Shown one piece after another: positions 15,349 to 21,715 of a DNA stretch of 22,993 nt (position 1 is the first letter of the stretch; every line of letters starts with the position of its first letter). A program made the position numbers and the translations under genes. The notes under the pieces were generated by a model, which saw only the letters and a list, made by a program, of their open reading frames with translations, was not told the DNA's origin and did no database searches. The DNA comes from an uncultured Oscillospiraceae bacterium (lineage in GTDB: Bacteria; Bacillota; Clostridia; Oscillospirales; Oscillospiraceae), in the NCBI GenBank assembly GCA_910579725.1, contig CAJTUD010000048.1, positions 1 through 22,993 of the forward strand. The letters run 5' to 3'.

Positions 15349-15395
15349 CCGGGAGCAGAGATCCCGCCGCGGTTCTCCGCTCCCGGTCTGTTTTT
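15349..15395 (+). terminator. Intrinsic terminator of the GH130-GH38 unit
   Basis: CCGGGAGC (15349-15356) pairs with GCTCCCGG (15379-15386), and the stem extends inward by GAGA/TCTC. It is followed by TCTGTTTTT (15387-15395). It begins 8 nt after the GH38 stop. Confidence 0.85.
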
Positions 15396-15420
15396 CCCCC
15401 TGCCGCGGCCTCTTCTCCCC

Positions 15421-15458
15421 AAAAAGAGGACGGGAAGCGTCCGCAGCGCTCCCCGTCC
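15421..15458 (-). terminator. Intrinsic terminator of the small minus-strand gene
   Basis: On the minus strand an inverted repeat of about 12 bp (GGACGGGGAGCGC with its partner, 15458-15428) is followed by CTCTTTTT (15428-15421). It lies 17 nt after the stop of the 52-residue gene at 15475-15633 and supports that gene being real. Confidence 0.8.
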
Positions 15459-15474
15459 CCCCGGAGGAAACCGT

Positions 15475-15633
15475 TTATTCCTGTATGTAGTGCTCCTCCG
15501 CCTCCCGCAGGGCGGAGAGAAGAAGGTCCCCCGCCTTGCGGACAATGGGATCGCCGGGCGCGTAGTGCTCCAGAATCGAGATGGCCCGGTCAATCTGTCC
15601 CACAAGGTTTGCATATTCCTTTTGATAGTCCAT
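15475..15633 (-). CDS. Small hypothetical protein, 52 residues
   Basis: I do not recognise this protein. From the ATG at 15633, which has GGAGGA 10 nt upstream, it is 52 residues, soluble, acidic and almost entirely helix-forming: MDYQKEYANLVGQIDRAISI at the N-terminus, a short APGDP break, then a second helix ending AEEHYIQE. This would suit a two-helix hairpin that self-associates. An in-frame ATG at 15672 would add 13 residues but has no ribosome site and abuts a 6-bp hairpin (15673-15689). A terminator follows the stop. It is transcribed against GH38 and away from the MFS-GH2 gene, so it is probably not part of the glycan system. No transmembrane segment or known motif is seen. Confidence 0.6.
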   Translation of the reverse strand: MDYQKEYANLVGQIDRAISILEHYAPGDPIVRKAGDLLLSALREAEEHYIQE

Positions 15634-15861
15634 AATCAGCAGTTCCTCCATATGGATGTTTGTTATTTTCATGCCCGCAGCCGGCGGGCGGAGATGGTGA
15701 GAGGCGGTCCCTCCGTCCGGCGAAAGAAGACGTACTGTGCAGGATCACGGCGGCGGCTGTCGCTCTCTGTCGCATAGTATAGACTTTTGGCGGTGTGAAG
15801 TTTGCCGGAATCTGTCGAGAAAGAAAAATTTTCTCTTCTTTTCTTTTTCGCCAAACACTAC

Positions 15862-15890
15862 TTGCAGGATACCCCCGGGGGTTGTATAAT
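15862..15890 (+). promoter_or_regulatory. Promoter of the MFS-GH2 gene
   Basis: -35 TTGCAG (15862-15867), 17-bp spacer, consensus -10 TATAAT (15885-15890). The transcript would start near 15897, leaving a leader of about 138 nt. Confidence 0.75.
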
Positions 15891-15914
15891 ACCATATATT
15901 GTGGTTTCCTCCTT

Positions 15915-16001
15915 CGGAGCGGTTTTTCGCTCCGGGGAAGAGGGCCCCCGGTGCGCTTTCCCGGTCTGTCCGCAGTTGGCGGACAGTTCCGGCGACGCCG
16001 G
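15915..16001 (+). promoter_or_regulatory. Three successive hairpins in the MFS-GH2 leader
   Basis: Three stems follow one another in the untranslated leader: CGGAGCG/CGCTCCG (15915-15934, loop of T's), CTGTCCGC/GCGGACAG (15966-15986, perfect 8 bp, 5-nt loop) and CCGGC/GCCGG (15989-16001). The ribosome site AGGAGGA (16020-16026) comes after them and is free in this fold. They do not match a riboswitch class I can name. They may stabilise the mRNA or bind a protein. Confidence 0.4.
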
Positions 16002-16034
16002 GCGGAACGGCGTACAGTCAGGAGGATCTGTTTG

Positions 16035-19000
16035 ATGGCACAAAAGAGAGAGAAAACCGCTCTGGGCGGAAGAATCTGGGCGGCGCTGCTGAGCTTTGGG
16101 CTCATCGGGCAGATTGCCTGGGTGGTGGAGAACATGTATTTCAATGTGTTCCTCTACAACACGATTACCGGGGACGCGGACATGATCGCCGCCATGGTGG
16201 CGGCCAGCGCGGCGGTGGCGGCGGTGACGACCCTGGCGGTGGGCGCGCTGTCGGACCGGCTGGGGGTGCGAAAACCCATCATTGTCACCGGCTACCTGCT
16301 GTGGGGCCTGAGCATTATGGCCTTCGCCCTGATAAACGCCGCCGGGCTGGAGAAGCTGGCCGGTCCGGCCAGGGCTGTGCAGGCGGCGGCGGTGATGGTC
16401 ATTGTGCTGGACTGCATCATGACCTTTTTCGGCAGCAGCGCCAACGACGCGGCCTTCAACGCCTGGGTCACGGACGTCACCAGCGACAGCAACCGGGGCC
16501 GGGTGGAGGCGGTTCTGGCCGCTATGCCCCTGGTGGCCATGCTGGTTGTGTTCGGCGCTCTGGACGGTCTGACGGCCCGGGGAAAATGGGGAACCTTCTT
16601 TCTGATCGTGGGCGGTCTGACCATGCTGGGCGGCGGCCTGGGGCATCTGCTGATCCGCGAGCCTGAAAATCTCCGGCGGGCGGAGGGCAACTACCTGGGC
16701 AGCATCCTCTACGGCCTGCGTCCCGGCGTGATCTGGGCCAATCCGGGGCTGTACCTGTCGCTGCTGGCCCTGGCGATCTACGCCGCCAGCCAGCAGGTGT
16801 ACATGCCCTATCTGATCATTTATATCCAGCGGTATCTGGGGGTGGACAGCTATGCCGTGATTCTGGGCACAGTGCTCACCGCCGCCAGCGCGGCCAGCGT
16901 GGCCTTCGGCCGGGTCATCGACCGGCGGGGCAAGGTGACAGTGGCCATACCCGCCGCCGCGGCCGCCTTCGGGGGGCTGATCTGCATGTTCTTTGCCCGG
17001 GGGACCGCCTTTGTCATCCTGGCGGGCGCCGGGATGCTGGGGGCCAGCATGGTGCTCTCCGCCTGCCTTCAGGGGCTGATCCGGGACCATACGCCGGAGC
17101 GCAAGGCCGGGCAGTTCCAGGGCATCCGCATCCTCTTTCAGGTGCTGCTGCCCATGGTGACGGGGCCTTACATCGGCGCGGCCGTGATCCGCCACGGCGG
17201 GGAGACCTACCAGGAGCTGGGCGTGGTGAAGGAGGTCCCCACGCCGGAAATCTTCATCGCCTCCGCCCTGGTGCTGCTGCTGGCGGCCGTTCCCCTGGCC
17301 CTGCTGCGGCGGCGGGAGCCCAGGCATACGCTGGGCAGAAGGAAGCTCCGCCCGCTGCTGACGGTGTGGGGCGAGAAGCTGGACCGGGACGCCCCCCTGC
17401 CGGAGTATCCCCGGCCCCAGCTCCGCCGGGAGAGCTGGCTGAATCTGAACGGCCGCTGGCAGTACGCCATCCGGCCCCGGAAGGAGGGGGAGCCCGCCGT
17501 CTTTGACGGCGAGATCATCGTCCCCTTCTCCCCGGAGTGCCTTCTCTCCGGCGTGCAGAAAATTGTGATGCCGGAGGACCGGCTGTGGTACAAGCGGTCC
17601 TTTTCCCTGCCGGAGGGCTTCCGGAAGGACCGCCTGCTGCTCCACTTCGGCGCGGTGGACCAATCCTGCCAGGTGTTCGTCAACGGCCAAAGCGTGGGCG
17701 GCCATGAAGGCGGCTATCTGCCCTTCACCTGCGACATTACGGAAGCGGCGGCGGAGGGGGAAAACATCCTGGTGGTCTCCGTCACCGACGCCACCTCCCG
17801 CTCCCGCCACGCCTACGGCAAGCAGAGCTTCGCCCCCGGGGGCATCTGGTACACCCCCCAGAGCGGCATCTGGCAGACCGTGTGGCTGGAATCCGTTCCG
17901 GAAAATCACGTGGAGAAGCTGGCCATCACCCCGGACTACGACCGCAAGCGGGTGCGCTTCGTCCTCCAGGCCAGGGACCCGGAGGGGGCCAGCGTGGTAC
18001 TCCGCAAAGACGGGGCGGTGATTGCCGAGGATTGGTACGACGCGGAAAAGGGGTTCGCGGAATCCCTCATCACAGACGGGCACTTCCGCCCCTGGACCCC
18101 GGAGGACCCCTTCCTCTACGACGTGACCATCACCCTCACCAGCGGGGACGTGGTTCACAGCTACTTCGGCATGCGCAAGTTCGCCGCCGGGGAGCTGGAC
18201 GGCAAAAAGGTCCTGACCCTCAACGGCAAGCCCATCTTCATGTCCGGCGTGCTGGACCAGGGCTACTGGAGCGACGGGCTGTACACCCCCGCCAGCGACG
18301 AGGCCATGGTCTACGACATCCGGAAGATGAAGGAGTGCGGCTTCAACATGCTGCGCAAGCACATCAAGGTGGAGCCCCTGCGCTGGTACTACCACTGTGA
18401 CCGGCTGGGCATGATCGTGTGGCAGGACCTGGTCAGCGGGGGCAGCCGCCTGGACCCCCTGGTGATTCAGGCCGCCCCCTTCCTGGGAATCCACCTGCGG
18501 GACGGCAGCTACCACCGCTTCGGCCGGGAGGGGGAGGAGAGCCGGGAGCAGTTTGTCCGGGATCTCCATGATACGGTGGAGCTGCTGTACAACACGCCCT
18601 CTCTGGCGGTATGGGTCCCCTTCAACGAGGGCTGGGGGCAGTTTGACAGCCTGCTGGCCACCCAGATGCTGTGGGAGCAGGACCCCACCCGGCTGGTGGA
18701 CCACGCCAGCGGCTGGCATGACCAGGGCGGCGGCGATTTCAAAAGCAGGCACGTGTACTTCCGGCCTGTGCGCCTGAGAGGCGACAGGCACCGGGTGCTG
18801 GCCCTCAGTGAATTCGGCGGGTACAGCCTGCCTGCGGCGGGCCATACCGCCAGTGAAAAGCCCTTCGGCTACCGGATGTATCACTCCCGGGAGGCGCTGA
18901 TGGACGCCCTTGCCGCGCTGTATGAGAAGGAAGTCATTCCCTGCAAGGAAAAGCAGGGGCTCTCCGCCGCGGTGTATACCCAGGTGAGCGACGTGGAGGA

Positions 19001-19091
19001 CGAGGTAAACGGCCTTCTCAGCTTTGACAGAAAGGTCTGCAAGGCGGACGAGGTCCGGCTGCGGCAGATCAACGGCCGCCTCCGGTTCTGA
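16035..19091 (+). CDS. MFS sugar transporter fused to a GH2 glycosidase
   Basis: One uninterrupted 1018-residue frame joins two complete proteins. Residues about 10-427 are an MFS transporter with 12 predicted helices, the first near 12-33 and the last near 405-424, with the usual GALSDRLGVRKP motif after helix 2. An arginine-rich linker of under 20 residues leads into a GH2 enzyme from about W445 (WGEKLDRD...LPEYPRPQLRRESWLNLNG, the normal start of clostridial GH2s). The sugar-binding domain carries GGIWYTPQSGIWQTVW; the catalytic acid/base Glu is in FNEGWGQFD (E865) and the nucleophile Glu in LSEFGGYS (E926). Because both ends of a 12-helix MFS face the cytoplasm, the enzyme would sit on the inner face and meet the sugar as it enters. 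AGGAGGA lies 8 nt before the ATG. The substrate could be a beta-galactoside, beta-glucuronide or beta-mannoside; sequence does not decide. Confidence 0.9.
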   Translation: MAQKREKTALGGRIWAALLSFGLIGQIAWVVENMYFNVFLYNTITGDADMIAAMVAASAAVAAVTTLAVGALSDRLGVRKPIIVTGYLLWGLSIMAFALINAAGLEKLAGPARAVQAAAVMVIVLDCIMTFFGSSANDAAFNAWVTDVTSDSNRGRVEAVLAAMPLVAMLVVFGALDGLTARGKWGTFFLIVGGLTMLGGGLGHLLIREPENLRRAEGNYLGSILYGLRPGVIWANPGLYLSLLALAIYAASQQVYMPYLIIYIQRYLGVDSYAVILGTVLTAASAASVAFGRVIDRRGKVTVAIPAAAAAFGGLICMFFARGTAFVILAGAGMLGASMVLSACLQGLIRDHTPERKAGQFQGIRILFQVLLPMVTGPYIGAAVIRHGGETYQELGVVKEVPTPEIFIASALVLLLAAVPLALLRRREPRHTLGRRKLRPLLTVWGEKLDRDAPLPEYPRPQLRRESWLNLNGRWQYAIRPRKEGEPAVFDGEIIVPFSPECLLSGVQKIVMPEDRLWYKRSFSLPEGFRKDRLLLHFGAVDQSCQVFVNGQSVGGHEGGYLPFTCDITEAAAEGENILVVSVTDATSRSRHAYGKQSFAPGGIWYTPQSGIWQTVWLESVPENHVEKLAITPDYDRKRVRFVLQARDPEGASVVLRKDGAVIAEDWYDAEKGFAESLITDGHFRPWTPEDPFLYDVTITLTSGDVVHSYFGMRKFAAGELDGKKVLTLNGKPIFMSGVLDQGYWSDGLYTPASDEAMVYDIRKMKECGFNMLRKHIKVEPLRWYYHCDRLGMIVWQDLVSGGSRLDPLVIQAAPFLGIHLRDGSYHRFGREGEESREQFVRDLHDTVELLYNTPSLAVWVPFNEGWGQFDSLLATQMLWEQDPTRLVDHASGWHDQGGGDFKSRHVYFRPVRLRGDRHRVLALSEFGGYSLPAAGHTASEKPFGYRMYHSREALMDALAALYEKEVIPCKEKQGLSAAVYTQVSDVEDEVNGLLSFDRKVCKADEVRLRQINGRLRF

Positions 19092-19094
19092 CGG

Positions 19095-19121
19095 GGCTCC
19101 TCTGCGGCGGGAAGAGGAGCC
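19095..19121. terminator. Bidirectional stem-loop between MFS-GH2 and bofA
   Basis: GGCTCCTCT (19095-19103) and AGAGGAGCC (19113-19121) form a perfect 9-bp stem with a 9-nt loop, lying exactly between the two convergent stop codons. No T-run is present on either side, so its strength as a terminator is uncertain. Confidence 0.5.
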
Positions 19122-19122
19122 G

Positions 19123-19311
19123 CTATGTAAGCACCCAGCGGGCCAGAATCAGCAGCACGACCCCCGGGACCCCCAGGACCCCCGCCACCAGGCCGTTGAA
19201 CAGGTTGAATCCCAGGCTCACCCCCGTGTACCCGGCGGACAGGTTCACCAGAAGCAGCGCCGCCAGTCCCAGAAGGCCGTTGACCGCCGCCCGGAGAAAC
19301 CCGTCCTTCAC
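19123..19311 (-). CDS. bofA: Pro-sigma-K processing inhibitor BofA family, short form
   Basis: A 62-residue membrane protein of the BofA family, which in Bacillus subtilis sits in the mother-cell side of the forespore membranes and holds back the SpoIVFB protease until late sporulation. Two hydrophobic helices are seen (about 8-27 and 40-60). The C-terminal FNGLVAGVLGVPGVVLLILA closely follows the family's conserved end (as recalled, GILGIPGIAALVV in B. subtilis). It starts with GTG at 19311, without a clear ribosome site, 17 nt after the yaaL stop, so translation is probably coupled. It lacks the first roughly 25 residues (one helix) of the 87-residue Bacillus protein; the frame upstream is open only a short way and has no start codon. 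It pairs with yaaL as in Bacillus, but recR is not next to them. Confidence 0.8.
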   Translation of the reverse strand: MKDGFLRAAVNGLLGLAALLLVNLSAGYTGVSLGFNLFNGLVAGVLGVPGVVLLILARWVLT

Positions 19312-19327
19312 GGCGGAATCAAAAGGA

Positions 19328-19597
19328 TCAAATCCATCCGGTCCTCCCCGCCGGCGCGCTCACCGCTGTGGCCGCGCACAGCTCCATCTCCTTGATCTGC
19401 CGCACCAGATAGTTCATTCTCGCCTGAAGGGACTGAATCTCATAGATGCACGCCTCTGTCAGCTCCGGGTCGCTGGCGTAGTCAAAGGCTGTGTAGGCGT
19501 GGCTCAGCGCGTTCTGGGTTTCCTGCAGGCTTGTCTTTAATTCCAACAGGGCAGGCGGCTCCATGCCCCGGCTGCGGATGGGGGAAACACGTTTCAT
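19328..19597 (-). CDS. yaaL: YaaL/DUF2508 family protein
   Basis: An 89-residue soluble protein resembling the DUF2508/YaaL family of spore-formers, of unknown function. A basic N-terminus (MKRVSPIRSRG) is followed by a long helical region: LLELKTSLQETQNALSHAYT, then AFDYASDPELTEACIYEIQS, then a coiled-coil-like stretch to KEMELCA. The phrase FDYASDPEL(T/I)..CIYE(I/L) is typical of this family and of its place before bofA, which it precedes here. GAGGAGGGA lies 6 nt upstream of the ATG. A frame extending further upstream is open but would cross the candidate promoter and lacks a ribosome site. A possible sporulation promoter lies at 19620-19647. Confidence 0.82.
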   Translation of the reverse strand: MKRVSPIRSRGMEPPALLELKTSLQETQNALSHAYTAFDYASDPELTEACIYEIQSLQARMNYLVRQIKEMELCAATAVSAPAGRTGWI

Positions 19598-19619
19598 GAA
19601 AAATCCCTCCTCGGTTTCC

Positions 19620-19647
19620 AATCTATGTTCATTCTGGACAAATATTC
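19620..19647 (-). promoter_or_regulatory. Possible sigma-E (sporulation) promoter for yaaL-bofA
   Basis: On the minus strand GAATATT (19647-19641) and CATAGATT (19627-19620) are 13 bp apart, close to the mother-cell sigma-E pattern as I remember it (GAATATT-type -35, CATACAAT-type -10, spacer about 14). The transcript would start near 19612, just ahead of the yaaL ribosome site. No sigma-A promoter of equal quality is visible on this strand. Confidence 0.4.
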
Positions 19648-19660
19648 CTGCATTTATAAC
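19632..19660 (+). promoter_or_regulatory. Weak promoter candidate for the orphan binding lipoprotein
   Basis: -10 TATAAC (19655-19660) with a poor -35 TTCTGG (19632-19637) at 17 bp. It overlaps the divergent yaaL-bofA promoter candidate, so the two may interfere. Confidence 0.3.
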
Positions 19661-19696
19661 CGGACAGACATTTTTCTTTTGTAAGGAGAATCCGCT

Positions 19697-21091
19697 ATGA
19701 AAAAATACAAAAAGTATATCCTTCTGCTCTGCGCTGTTCTGACCCTTCTGCCTGCCGCCTGCTCTGCGGACGGCCAAAAGCGGCAGATCACGCCGGAGGA
19801 GCTGGACCCGACGCTGAACCAGGAGATCGATCCCGACAAGGAAATCCTGATCTATGCCAGGACCTCCCGCAACGACGGTGCCTGGTTCAACCGGCAGGCG
19901 GTGGACGAGTTCAACCGGTCCCACGACGATATCCAGATCCTCGTCAAGGACTACTACGGCTCGGAGGAGGACAAGGCCCAGGGATATGAGCGGCTGCGCT
20001 CAGAGATGGCCGCCGGGCAGGTCCCCGACATCATCGATCTGGCAGGGGTCTCCTATAGTCAGGCGATCCAGAAGGGCTATCTGGAGGACCTGTGGCCTTA
20101 CATCGAAAACGACCCGGACCTGGGCCGGGACGGCGTGCTGGAGGCTCCGCTGAAGGCCGCCGAAGTGAACGGGGGACTTTACGCGGCCTTCGGGGCCGTG
20201 ACGGTCGATACGCTGCTGGGCACAGCGAGCCAGGTGGGCGACCGGACCAGCTGGACCTTCCAGGAGATTCAGGATGCCTTCGAGGCCATGCCGGAGGGCG
20301 CCACGCTCCTGCAATTCGATGCCAGCCGGGAGATGATTGCCGGTATACTGATGCATCTCTCCCTGGAAAACTATGTGGATCAGGAGGCGGGGACCTGTTC
20401 CTTCGACAGCCCCGGCTTCCGCTCCATGCTGGAGTTTGTGAGCCGTTTCCCCACCCAGAAGGAAGTGGAGGAGGAGACCGCCGTCTTTGCGGACGACTTC
20501 GCAAGGTGGAAGGAGGCCGAAGAGCGGTTCGTGAGCGGCCTGCAAATGCTGGATAACAGCCAGTACGTTGCGCTGACAAGCCTTCAGAAGCTGAACGCGC
20601 GGCACAGCGGCCGGTGCGCCTTCATTGGTTATCCCGTGGAGGATGGCAGCACCGGCAGCATCTTCCGGCTGACCGGGCAGTGCATCGCCATGTCCTCCAC
20701 CTGCAAGAACAAGGAGGCGGCCTGGGAGTTCATGCGGACGGTCTATACGGAGCCCAAAGACGGAACTCCGGACAACAACTCCGCCATTCCGATTTGGAAG
20801 GTCCTCTACGACAAGCAGAAGGATACGCTCATGCATACCGAGCAGGAGATCGTTCCGTTCCTCTTTACCCAGCAGCAGTTCGTCACCGCGCCGCCGCTGG
20901 CGGCGGAGGAGGTCCGGCGGTTTGAGGACTTCATCAACAGCATCGGCAAGATCGAGCTGATCGGGGAACAGGACCTGTTCAGCCTTGTCATGGAGGTCTG
21001 CGCTCCCTGCTTCTCCGGGGACAAGTCTCTGGACGAGACGGTCAGCCTGCTGGACAACCGGGTGGGGCTGTACCTCAGCGAGCAGCACTGA
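19697..21091 (+). CDS. Orphan extracellular solute-binding lipoprotein
   Basis: A 464-residue lipoprotein of the carbohydrate ABC-type solute-binding class (family 1-like). The lipoprotein signal has a basic start (MKKYKKY), a hydrophobic core and the lipobox LPAAC with the acylated Cys at residue 22. The binding domain starts near residue 48 (EILIYARTSRNDGAWFNRQAVDEFNR) and includes VPDIIDLAG and a C-terminal KNKEAAWEFMRTVY stretch, both usual for the class. No permease or ATPase lies beside it, and it shows no close likeness to the binding protein at 9337. It may deliver ligand to the importer in this window, serve permeases elsewhere, or act as a sensor. AAGGAG lies 9 nt upstream of the ATG. 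It is divergent from yaaL. Confidence 0.85.
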   Translation: MKKYKKYILLLCAVLTLLPAACSADGQKRQITPEELDPTLNQEIDPDKEILIYARTSRNDGAWFNRQAVDEFNRSHDDIQILVKDYYGSEEDKAQGYERLRSEMAAGQVPDIIDLAGVSYSQAIQKGYLEDLWPYIENDPDLGRDGVLEAPLKAAEVNGGLYAAFGAVTVDTLLGTASQVGDRTSWTFQEIQDAFEAMPEGATLLQFDASREMIAGILMHLSLENYVDQEAGTCSFDSPGFRSMLEFVSRFPTQKEVEEETAVFADDFARWKEAEERFVSGLQMLDNSQYVALTSLQKLNARHSGRCAFIGYPVEDGSTGSIFRLTGQCIAMSSTCKNKEAAWEFMRTVYTEPKDGTPDNNSAIPIWKVLYDKQKDTLMHTEQEIVPFLFTQQQFVTAPPLAAEEVRRFEDFINSIGKIELIGEQDLFSLVMEVCAPCFSGDKSLDETVSLLDNRVGLYLSEQH

Positions 21092-21152
21092 CCTCCCGGC
21101 CCACGCGGAGAAGCCGGCAGCGGAGGACTTCGCCGGCGGCCTCCGGGAGGTC
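21090..21152 (+). other. Inverted repeat after the orphan lipoprotein gene
   Basis: GACCTCCCGG (21090-21099) and CCGGGAGGTC (21143-21152) are perfect inverted arms 43 bp apart, with further GC-rich pairing (GCCGGC-type) between them. The repeat starts at the stop codon and has no T-run. It may form the 3' end of the lipoprotein mRNA. Confidence 0.4.
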
Positions 21153-21211
21153 CGCACGCCGCTGGTATAAAACGGAGGCTATTTTCTGTATTCACAAAAG
21201 GAGGCCCCTTC

Positions 21212-21715
21212 ATGCATGAAGCCTATATGCGTCAGGCCCTGCTGCTGGCCCGGGAGGCCGCCGCCGCCGGGGAGGTTCCGGTGGGCTGCGTCGTCGTCCG
21301 GGAGGGCCGGGTGATCGGACGGGGCCGGAACCGCCGGGAGGAGAAGCGCAGCGCCCTCTCCCACGCGGAAACCGAGGCCATCGCCCAGGCCAACGGGGCC
21401 CTGGGCTCCTGGCGGCTGGAGGACTGCGCCCTGTACGTCACCCTGGAGCCCTGCCCCATGTGCGCCGGGGCCATTCTTAACGCCCGGATTCCCCGGGTGT
21501 ACTACGGCGCCCGGGACGCCGCCATGGGGGCCTGCGGCGGGGTGCTGAACCTGTTCATGGAGGACTTCCCCCACACCCCGGCCCTGGTGGGCGGGATTCT
21601 GGAGGAGGAGTGCCGGCAGGTGCTGGGCGAATTCTTCCGGACGCTGCGGCAGAAGGGAGGAGAGCCGGGCCCCGCTCTCACTTCAGCGCTGCGTCCAAAG
21701 CCAGCATCAGGGTGA
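21212..21715 (+). CDS. tadA: tRNA-specific adenosine deaminase TadA
   Basis: A 167-residue zinc deaminase that converts adenosine-34 of tRNA-Arg(ACG) to inosine. The zinc and catalytic motifs are complete: HAE at H51 to E53 (general acid/base Glu) and PCPMCAG with C81 and C84. The N-terminal MRQALLLAREAAAAGEVPVG is the standard TadA opening. The last 15-20 residues (GGEPGPALTSALRPKPASG) go beyond the conserved fold and overlap the end of the convergent ZIP gene by 38 bp. AAAGGAGG lies 7 nt before the ATG. This is a housekeeping gene not connected with the glycan locus. Confidence 0.96.
   Translation: MHEAYMRQALLLAREAAAAGEVPVGCVVVREGRVIGRGRNRREEKRSALSHAETEAIAQANGALGSWRLEDCALYVTLEPCPMCAGAILNARIPRVYYGARDAAMGACGGVLNLFMEDFPHTPALVGGILEEECRQVLGEFFRTLRQKGGEPGPALTSALRPKPASG

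Larger units (their letters stand above)
15634..16034. other. Control region between the small gene and MFS-GH2
   Basis: These 401 bases hold a hairpin next to the small gene (GCCCGC/GCGGGC, 15673-15689), an AT-rich stretch at about 15820-15860, the MFS-GH2 promoter (15862-15890) and a structured leader (15915-16001). I could not find a convincing promoter for the small minus-strand gene here, and no other reading frame has a credible ribosome site. Confidence 0.6.

Noticed and set aside
12231..15614. Long minus-strand open frame opposite GH38
   Set aside because: It runs through two terminators and has the Leu/Val/His-rich composition typical of the complement of GC-rich coding sequence; GH38 motifs are on the plus strand.
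15915..16001. A known riboswitch in the MFS-GH2 leader
   Set aside because: The stems are simple hairpins without the conserved unpaired motifs of any class I know.
15795..16034. Eighty extra residues upstream of the MFS-GH2 start
   Set aside because: They would be translated across the promoter and the leader hairpins; ATG at 16035 has the only good ribosome site.
15858..18884. Long minus-strand open frame opposite the MFS-GH2 gene
   Set aside because: It has no ribosome site or recognisable motif, while the plus strand encodes two complete known domains.
17364..19091. GH2 as a separate gene starting at an internal GTG (17364)
   Set aside because: There is no ribosome site at a usable distance (the nearest purine run is about 20 nt away) and no stop codon between the MFS and GH2 parts, so a single fused product is the simpler reading.
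21166..21171. TATAAA ahead of tadA as a -10 element
   Set aside because: No acceptable -35 (CCGGGA at 17 bp) and no extended TG; too weak to call.
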